Counted from the first letter of the stretch, positions 35,611-44,481 are shown. The stretch is DNA of 64,000 nucleotides from Cronobacter sakazakii (GCF_000982825.1 NZ_CP011047.1:1550001-1614000); one strand, 5' to 3'. The notes: generated by a model from the letters alone, not told the origin. A program made the numbers and translations.

Positions 35611-35965
35611 TTATTCGTAATATTTTTAAATATATTTTAAGGAAAGGATTATCAATAAATCGGGTGATTGTTTTTAAATAGAAAAAAACTGGGTTTTTAT
35701 CTGATTTTTTTCTTATGGCTATATTTCTTCATTATGCCCTTTTTATGCGGGTATCAATGCCTTAGATGGTGGTTTTATGTATGCTTTCGGCTATTCTTTT
35801 TTTAGAATTTATATATGTTGCTGCATCCCATCCTGAAATTTAAAATTCTCGCCAATTCAAGAGCTGGTAAATATAAAATACTCCATACATTGATTTGGTG
35901 AATTTTATAAATACGGCTCTTGAATAGTCTGTAAGGAATCGTTTTTATTTACTCAAGGAAATAAC
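35611..35965. promoter_or_regulatory. AT-rich region upstream of the fimbrial operon with a 10-bp inverted repeat
   Basis: The 355 bp are strikingly AT-rich against a GC-rich genome and contain no gene I can support. ATTCAAGAGC (35855-35864) and GCTCTTGAAT (35916-35925) form a perfect 10-bp inverted repeat around 51 bp. CAAGGAAATAAC just before the ATG is the ribosome site of the first fimbrial gene. No fimB/fimE-like recombinase is nearby, so an invertible switch is only a possibility. Confidence 0.55.
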
Positions 35966-36499
35966 ATGAAATTCAGCAAGGTTTCTCTGGCAGCGGCAAT
36001 GGGATTAATGCTGGCGGCAGGCATGGCGAACGCACAAGATCAGGGCCACGGAAAAGTCACTTTCACCGGTTCTATCATCGATGCACCGTGCTCCATTCAT
36101 CCTGACAGCATCGATCAGACTGTCGGCATGGGGCAGATTTCTAACGTTGCGCTGAAAGCAAACGGCAACACCGGTACTTCCGTACCGCGCAACTTTGAAA
36201 TCAAACTGGAAAACTGCGATGTCAGCACGCTGAAAACCGTAAAAACCACGTTTACCGGCGCAGAAGGGGCAACTGACGGCTCTCTGGGCATCACCGGTAC
36301 CGCTAAAGGCGCCAGCATTATCCTGACCAACGGCGACGGCCAGCAGCTCAAACTTGGCGAAGCGTCTGCAGCGCATCAGCTGCAGGAAGGCAACAACACG
36401 CTGCTGTTTTCTGCTTATCTGCAGGGTGATGGCGCATCTGCAACCATCGTCCCGGGTGATTTTACTGCTGTCGCAGACTTTACGCTGGCTTACCAGTAA
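35966..36499 (+). CDS. Major fimbrial subunit (type 1-like pilin)
   Basis: A 177-residue precursor: a signal peptide (residues 1-23, cut after MANA), then a mature pilin of the chaperone-usher class. KVTFTGSIIDAPCSIHPDSIDQTVGMGQI holds the first Cys of the conserved disulfide, FEIKLENCDVS holds the second, and the C-terminal GDFTAVADFTLAYQ has the penultimate Tyr and alternating hydrophobic residues of the donor-strand-exchange groove. As first gene of the operon it should be the most abundant shaft protein. Not specifically identifiable with a named fimbria. Confidence 0.92.
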   Translation: MKFSKVSLAAAMGLMLAAGMANAQDQGHGKVTFTGSIIDAPCSIHPDSIDQTVGMGQISNVALKANGNTGTSVPRNFEIKLENCDVSTLKTVKTTFTGAEGATDGSLGITGTAKGASIILTNGDGQQLKLGEASAAHQLQEGNNTLLFSAYLQGDGASATIVPGDFTAVADFTLAYQ

Positions 36500-36570
36500 G
36501 TCTGGTGCCACCGGGCTGCATACGTCCGCTCAGGCGGGCGTATGATTTTTCGCTTCCAGAGACGGACTTC

Positions 36571-37131
36571 ATGACCAGATTAACGTGTTATGCGATAGCG
36601 CTGACCCTCGGAATCGCTACTGCTGCCACACAGGCGTCACCGTCAGCCAGACCTGCTTCAGAATTTGATATCGGCTTGAATGGCCGCGTAAATATGCAAG
36701 GCGCGATCGTTTCAAAAGCCTGCGATATCGCCATGGAAAGTCGCTATCAGTCTATCGAAATGCCAGATGAATCTGTCAATGTGATTAAACGTGCTGGTGA
36801 AGGTGTCGCAATGCCATTTTCCATTCACCTGGTAAATTGCACCTTTGATACTGGCGAGCCGGACAGCGCACCATGGCAGTTTTTGCAGGTCACCTTTGAC
36901 GGCGCGGACGATGACGGATTATTCAAAATCACGGGCGAGGCTGGTGGCGTTGCGTTAGCGATTGAGAGCAAAAACGGAAAAGAGATTCACCCGGGTCAAC
37001 CACTGCCTTATACGGAAATCTCTACCGAAGATATTAAGCTGGATTACGAATTACGCTTGAAAACAACGCATGACGAGTTAAAACCCGGCGCCTATTCGTC
37101 AATAATTAAATATCGCATTGATTATTTTTAA
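36571..37131 (+). CDS. Minor fimbrial subunit
   Basis: A 186-residue precursor with a signal peptide (about residues 1-23) and a pilin domain: LNGRVNMQGAIVSKACDIAMES and FSIHLVNCTFDTG carry the two Cys, and the end YSSIIKYRIDYF forms the last beta-strand with the penultimate Tyr. It lies between the major subunit and the usher, the usual place of a terminator, anchor or adaptor pilin. I chose the ATG at 36571 since the signal peptide starts there; the frame is open to 36505. Confidence 0.88.
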   Translation: MTRLTCYAIALTLGIATAATQASPSARPASEFDIGLNGRVNMQGAIVSKACDIAMESRYQSIEMPDESVNVIKRAGEGVAMPFSIHLVNCTFDTGEPDSAPWQFLQVTFDGADDDGLFKITGEAGGVALAIESKNGKEIHPGQPLPYTEISTEDIKLDYELRLKTTHDELKPGAYSSIIKYRIDYF

Positions 37132-37203
37132 ATACCGCTGTTCTTCAGTCTTAATTTAATAATAGAGGCAGAGATTGCCCGTAAACAAACCGGCGAAAGG
37201 GAT

Positions 37204-39711
37204 ATGGCCAGATCACACAATAAACAAGCCTCTCTATCAAAACTGATTGTGCCGTCAGCATTGGCTTTATGCATCTGCGCGTGTTTACGGACAGCGGCAA
37301 TAGCCGCAGACGATATTCAGTTTAATACCGATGTGCTTGACGTAAAAGATAAGCAAAATATCGATCTTAGCCGTTTTTCAAAGCGCGGTTATATTATGCC
37401 GGGCGATTACGGATTTAAAATTAAAGTTAACCAAAACGAACTGGAAGAGCAGACGGTCAGTGTTTTTGCTGCCGAAAATGATAAAAACCAGTCACTGGTG
37501 TGCTTTACGCCGGACCAGATCAAAAAATTTGGCTTTAAAGAAAAATACCTCGGGCAATTTAAAGTCTGGCATAACGGCCAGTGTGTCGATATCACGGCAT
37601 TAAAAGGCGTTGAAGTCACACCGGACCTTGGCAACAGTATGCTGATGATAAGCGTACCCCAGGCTTATCTGGAATATACCTCCGATAACTGGGTGCCGCC
37701 GTCAATGTGGGATAACGGTATTCCCGGCGTTATCGCGGATTACAACGTCAACGCCCAGACGCGCCATAACGAAGGGCGTGAAGGCGGTGACGATAACTCG
37801 GTGTCCGGCAATGGTACGTTTGGCGCCAATATGGGGCCGTGGCGTCTGCGTGCAGACTGGCAGACCAACTATGACGATCGCTCAGGTAGCAGCGGTCAGA
37901 AAAAGTGGACGTGGAGCCGGTTCCAGATGTACCGCGCGCTGCCCAAAATGGGCGCGAAGCTGACTGTCGGCGAAGACTACATGAATTCAGATATGTTCGA
38001 CAGCGTGCGTTACACCGGCGCAAGCGTCGTGTCTGATGACAATATGTTGCCGCCGAACCTGCGCGGTTACGCGCCGGAAGTGACCGGTGTAGCGAAGACT
38101 AACGCCAAAGTCACCATTTCGCAGCAAGGCCGGGTTATCTATGAAACGCAGGTCGCGGCAGGCCCGTTTGCCATTCAGGATCTCAATAACTCAGTCTCCG
38201 GGGCGCTGGATGTGCGTGTTCAGGAACAGGATGGCTCGGTACAGGAATATAAAGTCAATACGGCTTCTATTCCTTATCTGACAAGACCTGGCAGCCTGCG
38301 TTACAAAATGTATGCCGGAAGACCAAGCACTTACGATCACCATAGCGAAGGCAGTGGTTTTGGTTCGGGGGAATTTTCCTGGGGTATCAGCAACGGTTGG
38401 TCGCTTTATGGCGGTCTTGTGGCGAGCCGCAATTACCTGGCCACGGCGTTGGGTGTCGGCCGCGATCTAATGGCGCTGGGTGCGCTGGCGTTCGATATTA
38501 CCCGCTCCGGCGCGAAGCTCGATAACGGTGAAGACCGGCATGGGCAATCTTATCGCCTGAGCTATTCGAAGCGTTTCGATGACACAGGAAGCCAGGTGAC
38601 ATTTGCGGGTTATCGCTTCTCCGAAAAAGACTTCATGAGCTTTAACGATTATCTGAATTACCGTGCAGATAACGGCAGCTTTATGCAGAGCAAAGAGATG
38701 TACACCATCTCCTTTAATCAGCAGTTTGAAAGTATCGGGCTTAGCGCTTATCTGAACTATTCACACCAGACTTACTGGAGTAACCCGGCGGAAGATCGCT
38801 ATAGCCTGTCGCTGTCTCGCTATTTCGATATCGGGAAAATGAAAAATATCAGCGCGTCGCTGACGGCGTACCGTAACAAATTCAATGGCGAAAACGATGA
38901 TGGTATGTATGTCTCCGTCTCTATGCCGATGGGCGATACCGGTACGCTGGGATTTAACTCATCCTATGACGCCGACAATAACAGCCATAGCCTGAGTTAT
39001 TTCAACCGGCTGGATAACGGCGATAACTATCGTATTGCCGCAGGCGGCAGCAATGATGGCGGTAACCTGAGCGGTTATTACGATCACCCTGGAGACCTGG
39101 CTGAGGTCAGCGGTAACGTTGATTACCAGCACGGTCAATACAGTTCGGCCGGGTTATCACTGCGCGGCGGGATGACGGCGACGGCGAAAGGCGCAGCATT
39201 GCACCGCACTAACGTGATCGGCGGAACGCGCGTTCTGCTCGATACCGGTGACGCCGCGGATATCCCGGTACAGGGTTATGCCAATGCGACGACCACCAAC
39301 CATTTCGGTAAAGCGGTAATCACAGACGTGAGTGATTACAGCAAAAATAGCCTGAGCATTGATATTAACCATCTGCCAGAAGATGCCGAAGCGTCTGCCT
39401 CGGTGGTTCAGGCAACGCTCACCGAAGGCGCCATTGGCTATCGCAAATTTAATGTGATTTCAGGCCTGAAAGCGATGGCGATTATCCGCCTTGCGGATGG
39501 AACTTACCCGCCGTTCGGTGCCAGCGTGCTCAATGCGGAAAATCAGGAAATTGGCATCGTCAATGATGAGGGCCAGGCATACCTGAGCGGTTTACAACCG
39601 GGCCACCAGTTAAGGGTTAGCTGGAATGGCAATGTGCAATGCGCCGTCACCCTGCCGAAAAATCTTCAGGGAACAAGCCAGAACGAAAATCTGCTGCTGC
39701 CGTGCCGCTAA
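37204..39711 (+). CDS. Fimbrial outer-membrane usher
   Basis: An 835-residue usher that forms the outer-membrane pore through which pilins pass and polymerise. A signal peptide (about 1-34) is followed by an N-terminal chaperone-binding domain (FNTDVLDVKDKQNIDLSRFSKRGYIMPG), a 24-strand barrel with an internal plug (APEVTGVAKTNAKVTISQQGRVIYE) and C-terminal domains ending in a disulfide pair (CAVTLPK ... LLPCR). Length and motifs are complete, so this gene appears intact. By overall impression it is closer to Mrp/Pmf-type ushers than to FimD; that is a weak inference. Confidence 0.94.
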   Translation: MARSHNKQASLSKLIVPSALALCICACLRTAAIAADDIQFNTDVLDVKDKQNIDLSRFSKRGYIMPGDYGFKIKVNQNELEEQTVSVFAAENDKNQSLVCFTPDQIKKFGFKEKYLGQFKVWHNGQCVDITALKGVEVTPDLGNSMLMISVPQAYLEYTSDNWVPPSMWDNGIPGVIADYNVNAQTRHNEGREGGDDNSVSGNGTFGANMGPWRLRADWQTNYDDRSGSSGQKKWTWSRFQMYRALPKMGAKLTVGEDYMNSDMFDSVRYTGASVVSDDNMLPPNLRGYAPEVTGVAKTNAKVTISQQGRVIYETQVAAGPFAIQDLNNSVSGALDVRVQEQDGSVQEYKVNTASIPYLTRPGSLRYKMYAGRPSTYDHHSEGSGFGSGEFSWGISNGWSLYGGLVASRNYLATALGVGRDLMALGALAFDITRSGAKLDNGEDRHGQSYRLSYSKRFDDTGSQVTFAGYRFSEKDFMSFNDYLNYRADNGSFMQSKEMYTISFNQQFESIGLSAYLNYSHQTYWSNPAEDRYSLSLSRYFDIGKMKNISASLTAYRNKFNGENDDGMYVSVSMPMGDTGTLGFNSSYDADNNSHSLSYFNRLDNGDNYRIAAGGSNDGGNLSGYYDHPGDLAEVSGNVDYQHGQYSSAGLSLRGGMTATAKGAALHRTNVIGGTRVLLDTGDAADIPVQGYANATTTNHFGKAVITDVSDYSKNSLSIDINHLPEDAEASASVVQATLTEGAIGYRKFNVISGLKAMAIIRLADGTYPPFGASVLNAENQEIGIVNDEGQAYLSGLQPGHQLRVSWNGNVQCAVTLPKNLQGTSQNENLLLPCR

Positions 39712-39751
39712 GGCGCGGCGGTTAACCGATTAACTTAACAGGTCATTAATT

Positions 39752-40510
39752 ATGTTAACCATGAAAAAAACCATATTTGCCGCCGCGCTGGCGCTGTCTG
39801 GCGTAATGGCAACTCAACAGGCTTTTGCGGCCATCGCGCTCGATCGCACCCGCGTAGTTTATAACGGCGAAGAAAAATCCATTAGCCTGGGCATCAGCAA
39901 TGAAAACAAGAATCTGCCTTATCTTGCCCAGGCCTGGATTGAAGATGCGCATGGCAATAAAATCACGTCCCCGTTAAATGCGCTGCCCCCTGTACAGCGC
40001 GTAGAAGCGGGCGCGAAAAGCCAGGTGAAAGTGCAGGCTTCGCCAGCAATTGCGTCGTTGCCGCAAGACAGAGAAACGCTTTTTTATTTCAACCTGCGTG
40101 AAATTCCGCCGCGCAGCAATAAACCGAACACGCTGCAAATTGCTCTGCAGACCCGCATCAAACTGTTTTACCGTCCGAAAGCTATCGCGCTCGATAAAAC
40201 GCAGGCGGCGCAGGGCGACTGGGTGGAAAAAGTCACGCTGACGCGTCAGGGCGATAAATTTATGGTCAATAACCCGACGCCTTATTTCCTGACTATTGTT
40301 GAAGGCGCGACTGGCGTCAAAGGGAAAACGGTGGGCTTTGAGCCTGTGATGGTCAGCCCGAAATCCAGCGCGACGATTGAAGCGTCTGCTGCCGCTTTTG
40401 GTAATAACCCGGTGCTGACGTATGTGAATGATTACGGCGGACGCCCGCACCTGCAGTTCGCCTGTAGCGGAACGACCTGCACAGCGAAATTGCTGAAAGA
40501 ACAAAACTAA
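39752..40510 (+). CDS. Periplasmic fimbrial chaperone
   Basis: A 252-residue PapD/FimC-type chaperone with a signal peptide (about residues 1-27). Its two Ig-like domains show IALDRTRVVYNGEEKSISLGISN (strand A1 to B1), the family motif LFYFNLREIPPRSNKPNTLQIALQTRIKLFYRP (G1 strand and interdomain linker, including the conserved KLFYRP), and a C-terminal domain with a Cys pair (FACSGTTC). It delivers unfolded pilins to the usher by donor-strand complementation. Either ATG 39752 or 39761 could start it; AGG at 9 nt favours the first. Confidence 0.93.
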   Translation: MLTMKKTIFAAALALSGVMATQQAFAAIALDRTRVVYNGEEKSISLGISNENKNLPYLAQAWIEDAHGNKITSPLNALPPVQRVEAGAKSQVKVQASPAIASLPQDRETLFYFNLREIPPRSNKPNTLQIALQTRIKLFYRPKAIALDKTQAAQGDWVEKVTLTRQGDKFMVNNPTPYFLTIVEGATGVKGKTVGFEPVMVSPKSSATIEASAAAFGNNPVLTYVNDYGGRPHLQFACSGTTCTAKLLKEQN

Positions 40511-40532
40511 TCAGCCACGGGAAACCATTGTG

Positions 40533-41107
40533 ATGAAAAGGATGACTCAACTTATGGCGCTCGGCGCGGCGCTCTGTGTCATACCGCCTGTGTTTGCTGA
40601 TGAGCCGGTTTCAGCCGATGGCGGTACGCTCTATGTGCATGGGGCTTTGCGTGAAAATACCTGTCGACTGGAGATGGATTCCGCGTGGCAGGACGTCGAT
40701 CTTGGCAATATCACCCGCGCGGATGTGAACCTTGTGGGCAAAATGACGAAGCCGATTCCGGTGACGCTCTATCTGCGAGACTGCCCGGAAATCCCGACTC
40801 GCAGTGCGAATATCACGCCGCTGACGCACACCCGCAGTACACAGCAGCCTGCGTACCAGGCGCGCTTTTTGGCTGCGACCGATACGCTGAGGCCGGAGCT
40901 TATCAAAGTGACGGGCGCATCCGGCATCGGGTTGCGGTTGAAGACAGTCGCGGGCAAACCGTGAACATGGGGCAGCAGGGAGACACCGTTTTGCTCAACC
41001 CAGGTCAGGATAGCGTGACCTATACGCTGCAGGTCGAGCGTACCAATGCACCATTAGTTCCGGGCTCTTATCATGCACTGATCCATTTCAGCATGATGTA
41101 TCAGTGA
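40533..41107 (+). pseudogene. Frameshifted minor fimbrial subunit
   Basis: The 5' part (40533 to about 40940) encodes a signal peptide and a pilin domain start (LYVHGALRENTCRLEMDSAWQDVDLG, PVTLYLRDCPE) ending near SGIGLRL. There the frame runs into TGA at 40962. The natural continuation (EDSRGQTVNMGQQGDTVLLNPGQ ... YHALIHFSMMYQ, with the conserved penultimate Tyr) is found in another frame ending at 41107. One deleted base near 40938-40942 (TTGGAAGAC to TTGAAGAC would fit) explains both. The truncated product lacks the last two beta-strands, so it should not fold or assemble. A sequencing error cannot be excluded from one read of the genome. Confidence 0.85.
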
Positions 41108-41136
41108 AAATGATAATTCCCAACGTGAGGTGTTAT

Positions 41137-41760
41137 ATGAAAAAGGTTAGATTTTATTTTTTCTACTTTTTCGGTTTTTTTATTATAAGCCTCTACTCTT
41201 CGTCTGTTTTTGCCACGTGCCAGTTCTGGACGGCTGAAACACCGAATATGCTTACTCATGATTTCGACTTTGGAAATATTGTCGTTCCGCCGAATGCTCC
41301 TGTAGGAACGGTACTGGCCTCACAAGCAAAAGGGAATAATGGCGATGTCCATATCTTCTGCCAGACTGGCGGCACAATTCATTATTGGCTGAATCCACCG
41401 TGGGTAACCTCCACAAGTGTTGATAATACCTATGCAACTAATATACCTGGCGTCGGCATCAGGGTGGGGGCTCGTGGCGGAGACTGGTGGTTTTCTCCTG
41501 TTGATGGACATCCTGCAGTATTTGACGGTTACAATAACGTACACTCTGGATATGTTGAATTTTCAATTATTAAAACGGGTGAAGTGACTTCTGGCGGCAG
41601 CCTTGATACGGGTTTTGTGGGATATATTGCGGATGACTTTGGCACCCACGCTGTTGAAGTGTGGCTCAATAACGCATCAATTTCTTTACTCGCATGTAAT
41701 TTGAATGATGGCAAACCCATTGATGTTGATTTTGGTAGCGCTATAGCCACAACTGGGTAA
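41137..41760 (+). CDS. Tip-adhesin-like fimbrial protein, truncated by IS1
   Basis: A signal peptide (about residues 1-26) precedes a Trp/Tyr-rich domain (CQFWTAETPNMLTHDFDFGNIVVPPNAPVGTVL, IHYWLNPPWVT, GGDWWFSPVDG) of the two-domain fimbrial adhesin type. The product breaks off at LACNLNDGKPIDVDFGSAIATTG, which looks like the start of the C-terminal pilin domain; its last codon and stop codon come from the IS1 end. It would therefore lack the domain needed to join the fibre. ATG 41137 has GAGG 6 nt upstream; the frame is open to 41104. Low-GC codon use differs from the core genes. Last gene of the operon. Confidence 0.82.
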   Translation: MKKVRFYFFYFFGFFIISLYSSSVFATCQFWTAETPNMLTHDFDFGNIVVPPNAPVGTVLASQAKGNNGDVHIFCQTGGTIHYWLNPPWVTSTSVDNTYATNIPGVGIRVGARGGDWWFSPVDGHPAVFDGYNNVHSGYVEFSIIKTGEVTSGGSLDTGFVGYIADDFGTHAVEVWLNNASISLLACNLNDGKPIDVDFGSAIATTG

Positions 41761-41770
41761 TGACTCCAAC

Positions 41771-42274
41771 TTATTGATAGTGTTTTATGTTCAGATAATG
41801 CCCGATGACTTTGTCATGCAGCTCCACCGATTTTGAGAACGACAGCGACTTCCGTCCCAGCCGTGCCAGGTGCTGCCTCAGATTCAGGTTATGCCGCTCA
41901 ATTCGCTGCGTATATCGCTTGCTGATTACGTGCAGCTTTCCCTTCAGGCGGGATTCATACAGCGGCCAGCCATCCGTCATCCATATCACCACGTCAAAGG
42001 GTGACAGCAGGCTCATAAGACGCCCCAGCGTCGCCATAGTGCGTTCACCGAATACGTGCGCAACAACCGTCTTCCGGAGCCTGTCATACGCGTAAAACAG
42101 CCAGCGCTGGCGCGATTTAGCCCCGACGTATCCCCACTGTTCGTCCATTTCCGCGCAGACGATGACGTCACTGCCCGGCTGTATGCGCGAGGTTACCGAC
42201 TGCGGCCTGAGTTTTTTAAATGGCGGAAAATCGTGTTGAGGCCAACGCCCATAATGCGGGCGGTTGCCCGGCAT
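41771..42274 (-). CDS. insB: IS1 transposase InsB part
   Basis: This 167-residue frame is nearly identical to E. coli IS1 InsB and carries the DDE-type catalytic domain (VIVCAEMDEQWGYVG, DVVIWMTDGWPLYE, and the C-terminal RIERHNLNLRQHLARLGRKS). The active transposase InsAB' is made by -1 frameshifting on the run A6C (reverse complement of 42212-42218). No inactivating change is evident, so the element may still move. Confidence 0.95.
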   Translation of the reverse strand: MPGNRPHYGRWPQHDFPPFKKLRPQSVTSRIQPGSDVIVCAEMDEQWGYVGAKSRQRWLFYAYDRLRKTVVAHVFGERTMATLGRLMSLLSPFDVVIWMTDGWPLYESRLKGKLHVISKRYTQRIERHNLNLRQHLARLGRKSLSFSKSVELHDKVIGHYLNIKHYQ

Positions 42275-42468
42275 CCAACGCCATTCATGGCCATATCAAT
42301 GATTTTCTGGTGCGTACCGGGTTGAGAAGCGGTGTAAGTGAACTGCAGTTGCCATGTTTTACGGCAGTGAGAGCAGAGATAGCGCTGATGTCCGGCGGTG
42401 CTTTTGCCGTTACGCACCACCCCGTCAGTAGCTGAACAGGAGGGACAGCTGATAGAAACAGAAGCCAC
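42193..42468 (-). CDS. insA: IS1 protein InsA (repressor/DNA-binding part)
   Basis: A 91-residue zinc-finger and helix-turn-helix protein (CPSCSATDGVVRNGKS, CSHCRKTW, MNGVGCRATARIMGVG) equal to IS1 InsA. Alone it binds the terminal repeats and represses; as the InsAB' fusion it is the transposase. The slippery A6C lies near its 3' end, overlapping insB. Confidence 0.95.
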   Translation of the reverse strand: MASVSISCPSCSATDGVVRNGKSTAGHQRYLCSHCRKTWQLQFTYTASQPGTHQKIIDMAMNGVGCRATARIMGVGLNTIFRHLKNSGRSR

Positions 42469-42523
42469 TGGAGCACCTCAAAAACACCATCATACACTAA
42501 ATCAGTAAGTTGGCAGCATCACC

Positions 42524-42771
42524 CAGTAAGCTTTATTTATAAAAGAGATGGGGTATTTATAAAATTTAAATTTTATAGAAACTAACATAACTTTCATACA
42601 GAAAGGCTGAGCCTCCTTAAAAAGAGAACGCAATCGGTTTTGTTGGCTTTTTATTAATATATTATAAAGCATAGCCATAACCTTTTAATAAACATCTGCA
42701 GGATATGCTTTTCAGTCATCAATAAAAGGAAAGGCGGGGCTTTCCTTTTTCTCTGATTAAATTAGAACACT
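42524..42771. other. AT-rich gap between IS1 and the glycosyltransferase gene
   Basis: These 248 bp are very AT-rich and hold no gene. I find no remnant of the adhesin 3' end, in agreement with a deletion next to IS1. A short hairpin-like GGAAAGGCGGGGCTTTCC occurs near 42729, after which the next ATG follows within 25 bp. Confidence 0.6.
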
Positions 42772-44391
42772 ATGACACCTTTATTTTCCGTTATCCCTCT
42801 GTTTATTCTGACGTTGTTTTATATTGCCAACTCTGGCGGTTACGGTATCGCGCTGCCTTTTAATCTGACTTTCCTGTGCTGGCTGGGGAGCCTTGTGATG
42901 CTGCTCATCTGGAGGTACAGAAAAGGCGATGCAGATCGCCAGCCATTGTTGTTAGCGGGTGGGTTGTTACTTCTTGTATCCGGCTTTATGCAGGTAAAGG
43001 AAAATCCCGGCGTATGGGTGCTGCTGGGTGCTGTCTTTCTGTGGCAGGGCCTGCGGCATCTGTCATTCACATCACGCTACAGGCGTACGATTCTGGTGGT
43101 TTTATTTGTGCTGGCGCTCGGCCAGACAACGGTGAGCCTGCTTCAGGTTTTCTGTCCACCTCTCGCCATGCGGCTTTATGAATATGACTGGCTGCGTAAT
43201 CACGGCCGCCCTTATGGTATTTTCCAGCAGGTGAATCTGCTCGCTAGTTTTCTGGCCTCCGGCATCGGCTGCGGTTTTTTGCTGCTAATGCAACAACGAC
43301 TGCGCAGGAACGTGCTGCTGTGTACCGCCGGGTTGAGCCTGCTGACGTTTGTACTGGTGCTGAATCAGTCCCGCGCCGGAGCCATTGGCGCGCTATTGAT
43401 TGTACTCTGCCTCGCAGCCCTGCTATGGCGTCAGCATCCGGCACGCAGCGCGGCGGCGTTAACGCTCATGATAATAAGCGCGGCCTCAGCCTGGTACATC
43501 ACGCAGCATACGACGGTGCTGGTCAACGGCGTGCCATATTCGCTGGCGCGCAGTTATGGTGAATCGACGCGCGAGCGTTGGCAGATGCTGTGTATTACCT
43601 GGCATATGATTATGTTGCATCCCTGGACTGGCTGGGGCTACGGCACGTTTGAATATGCGTTCAGCCGCTTTGTCCTGGCGCACCCGGAATATGGTTTTAT
43701 CAGCGCAGATGTTATCACTCACCCCCATAACGAACTGCTTTACGCCTGGTTCCAGGGCGGTGTGGTGGCGCTGTCGGGGATGTTATTGCTCTTCGCGGGT
43801 TGGGTGAAAATAGTAATGAGCGCCTGGCGGCAGGGCCGTATGCAGACAGGCTACGCGCTGCTGATTATTCCGCTGCTGGTGCATCTTAATCTGGAGTATC
43901 CGTTTTACCAGTCGTTCGTACACTTCGGGTTGTTTATCCTGCTGCTGCGCCTCGGTGTTATCGATAAACCGCATTGCCAGACACAGCGCGCAAAGCTGAG
44001 CTTGCGCGTCACGATCGCTGCTGCTGCGGCTGCGCTGATGGCCTTTAGCCTGACGGCGCTCTACGCCGGTTATCATCTCACGATGTTTGAGCGCGGCCAT
44101 CTGGCGAATTTCCCGCGCCCTGCGCCATGGTATTTCGCGCTGCAGGGCGAACGGACAGAATTTGATGAAAATGTGTCACGCCTGATCGACTACAATCGCA
44201 CCCATAACAGCGCCGATCTCGACACGTTTATGTCCTGGGCTGCGCGGTATTCGTTGCGTCATAACGACAAAAATGTCTGGCAGAGCATGATCGTGATTAC
44301 GCAATATAAAGGCGATACCGCTGCGGCAGCCCGCCTGCGCGCGCAGTACAATCGCCTGTTTCCTGTTGTTCAAACCAGCGATTCGCCGTAA
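42772..44391 (+). CDS. PglL-type protein O-oligosaccharyltransferase / O-antigen ligase-like (Wzy_C)
   Basis: A 539-residue membrane protein with about twelve helices. It has the two signatures of the PglL group: GRPYGIFQQVNLLASFLASG at about residues 145-164 (the PglL_A pattern G..G...Q.N.LA..LA) and a large periplasmic loop ending in THPHNELLYAWFQGG near 316, with the His used by Wzy_C ligases. The C-terminal soluble part (FPRPAPWYFALQGERTEFDENV, YSLRHNDKNVWQSM) matches the Wzy_C_2 type. These enzymes transfer lipid-linked glycan to secreted proteins such as pilins. No glycan-building or type IV pilin genes are nearby. Low ribosome-site quality at the start. Not present in this place in E. 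coli. Confidence 0.82.
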   Translation: MTPLFSVIPLFILTLFYIANSGGYGIALPFNLTFLCWLGSLVMLLIWRYRKGDADRQPLLLAGGLLLLVSGFMQVKENPGVWVLLGAVFLWQGLRHLSFTSRYRRTILVVLFVLALGQTTVSLLQVFCPPLAMRLYEYDWLRNHGRPYGIFQQVNLLASFLASGIGCGFLLLMQQRLRRNVLLCTAGLSLLTFVLVLNQSRAGAIGALLIVLCLAALLWRQHPARSAAALTLMIISAASAWYITQHTTVLVNGVPYSLARSYGESTRERWQMLCITWHMIMLHPWTGWGYGTFEYAFSRFVLAHPEYGFISADVITHPHNELLYAWFQGGVVALSGMLLLFAGWVKIVMSAWRQGRMQTGYALLIIPLLVHLNLEYPFYQSFVHFGLFILLLRLGVIDKPHCQTQRAKLSLRVTIAAAAAALMAFSLTALYAGYHLTMFERGHLANFPRPAPWYFALQGERTEFDENVSRLIDYNRTHNSADLDTFMSWAARYSLRHNDKNVWQSMIVITQYKGDTAAAARLRAQYNRLFPVVQTSDSP

Positions 44392-44481
44392 ATCTGTGCT
44401 GTCATAAAACTGCCATAAAAGTTTTAGCGTGACTAATTAAGTACTTAACTGCTGCTACCATTTCCGCGTGTTTCCGCCCCA

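Larger units (their letters stand above)
41756..42523 (-). mobile_element. Insertion sequence IS1, complete (768 bp)
   Basis: The left end on the plus strand reads GGTAATGACTCCAACTTATT and the right end is the reverse complement of GGTGATGCTGCCAACTTACT, the two known imperfect terminal repeats of IS1. The distance is exactly 768 bp, the canonical IS1 length. Transposase genes insA and insB' lie on the minus strand. The flanking 9-mers (CCACAACTG and CAGTAAGCT) do not match, so there is no target duplication, which points to an adjacent deletion or recombination after insertion. It cuts the adhesin gene. Confidence 0.97.

Noticed and set aside
41747..42532. A 9-bp target-site duplication flanking IS1
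   Set aside because: The two flanking 9-mers do not match, also when shifted by one base, so no duplication is reported.
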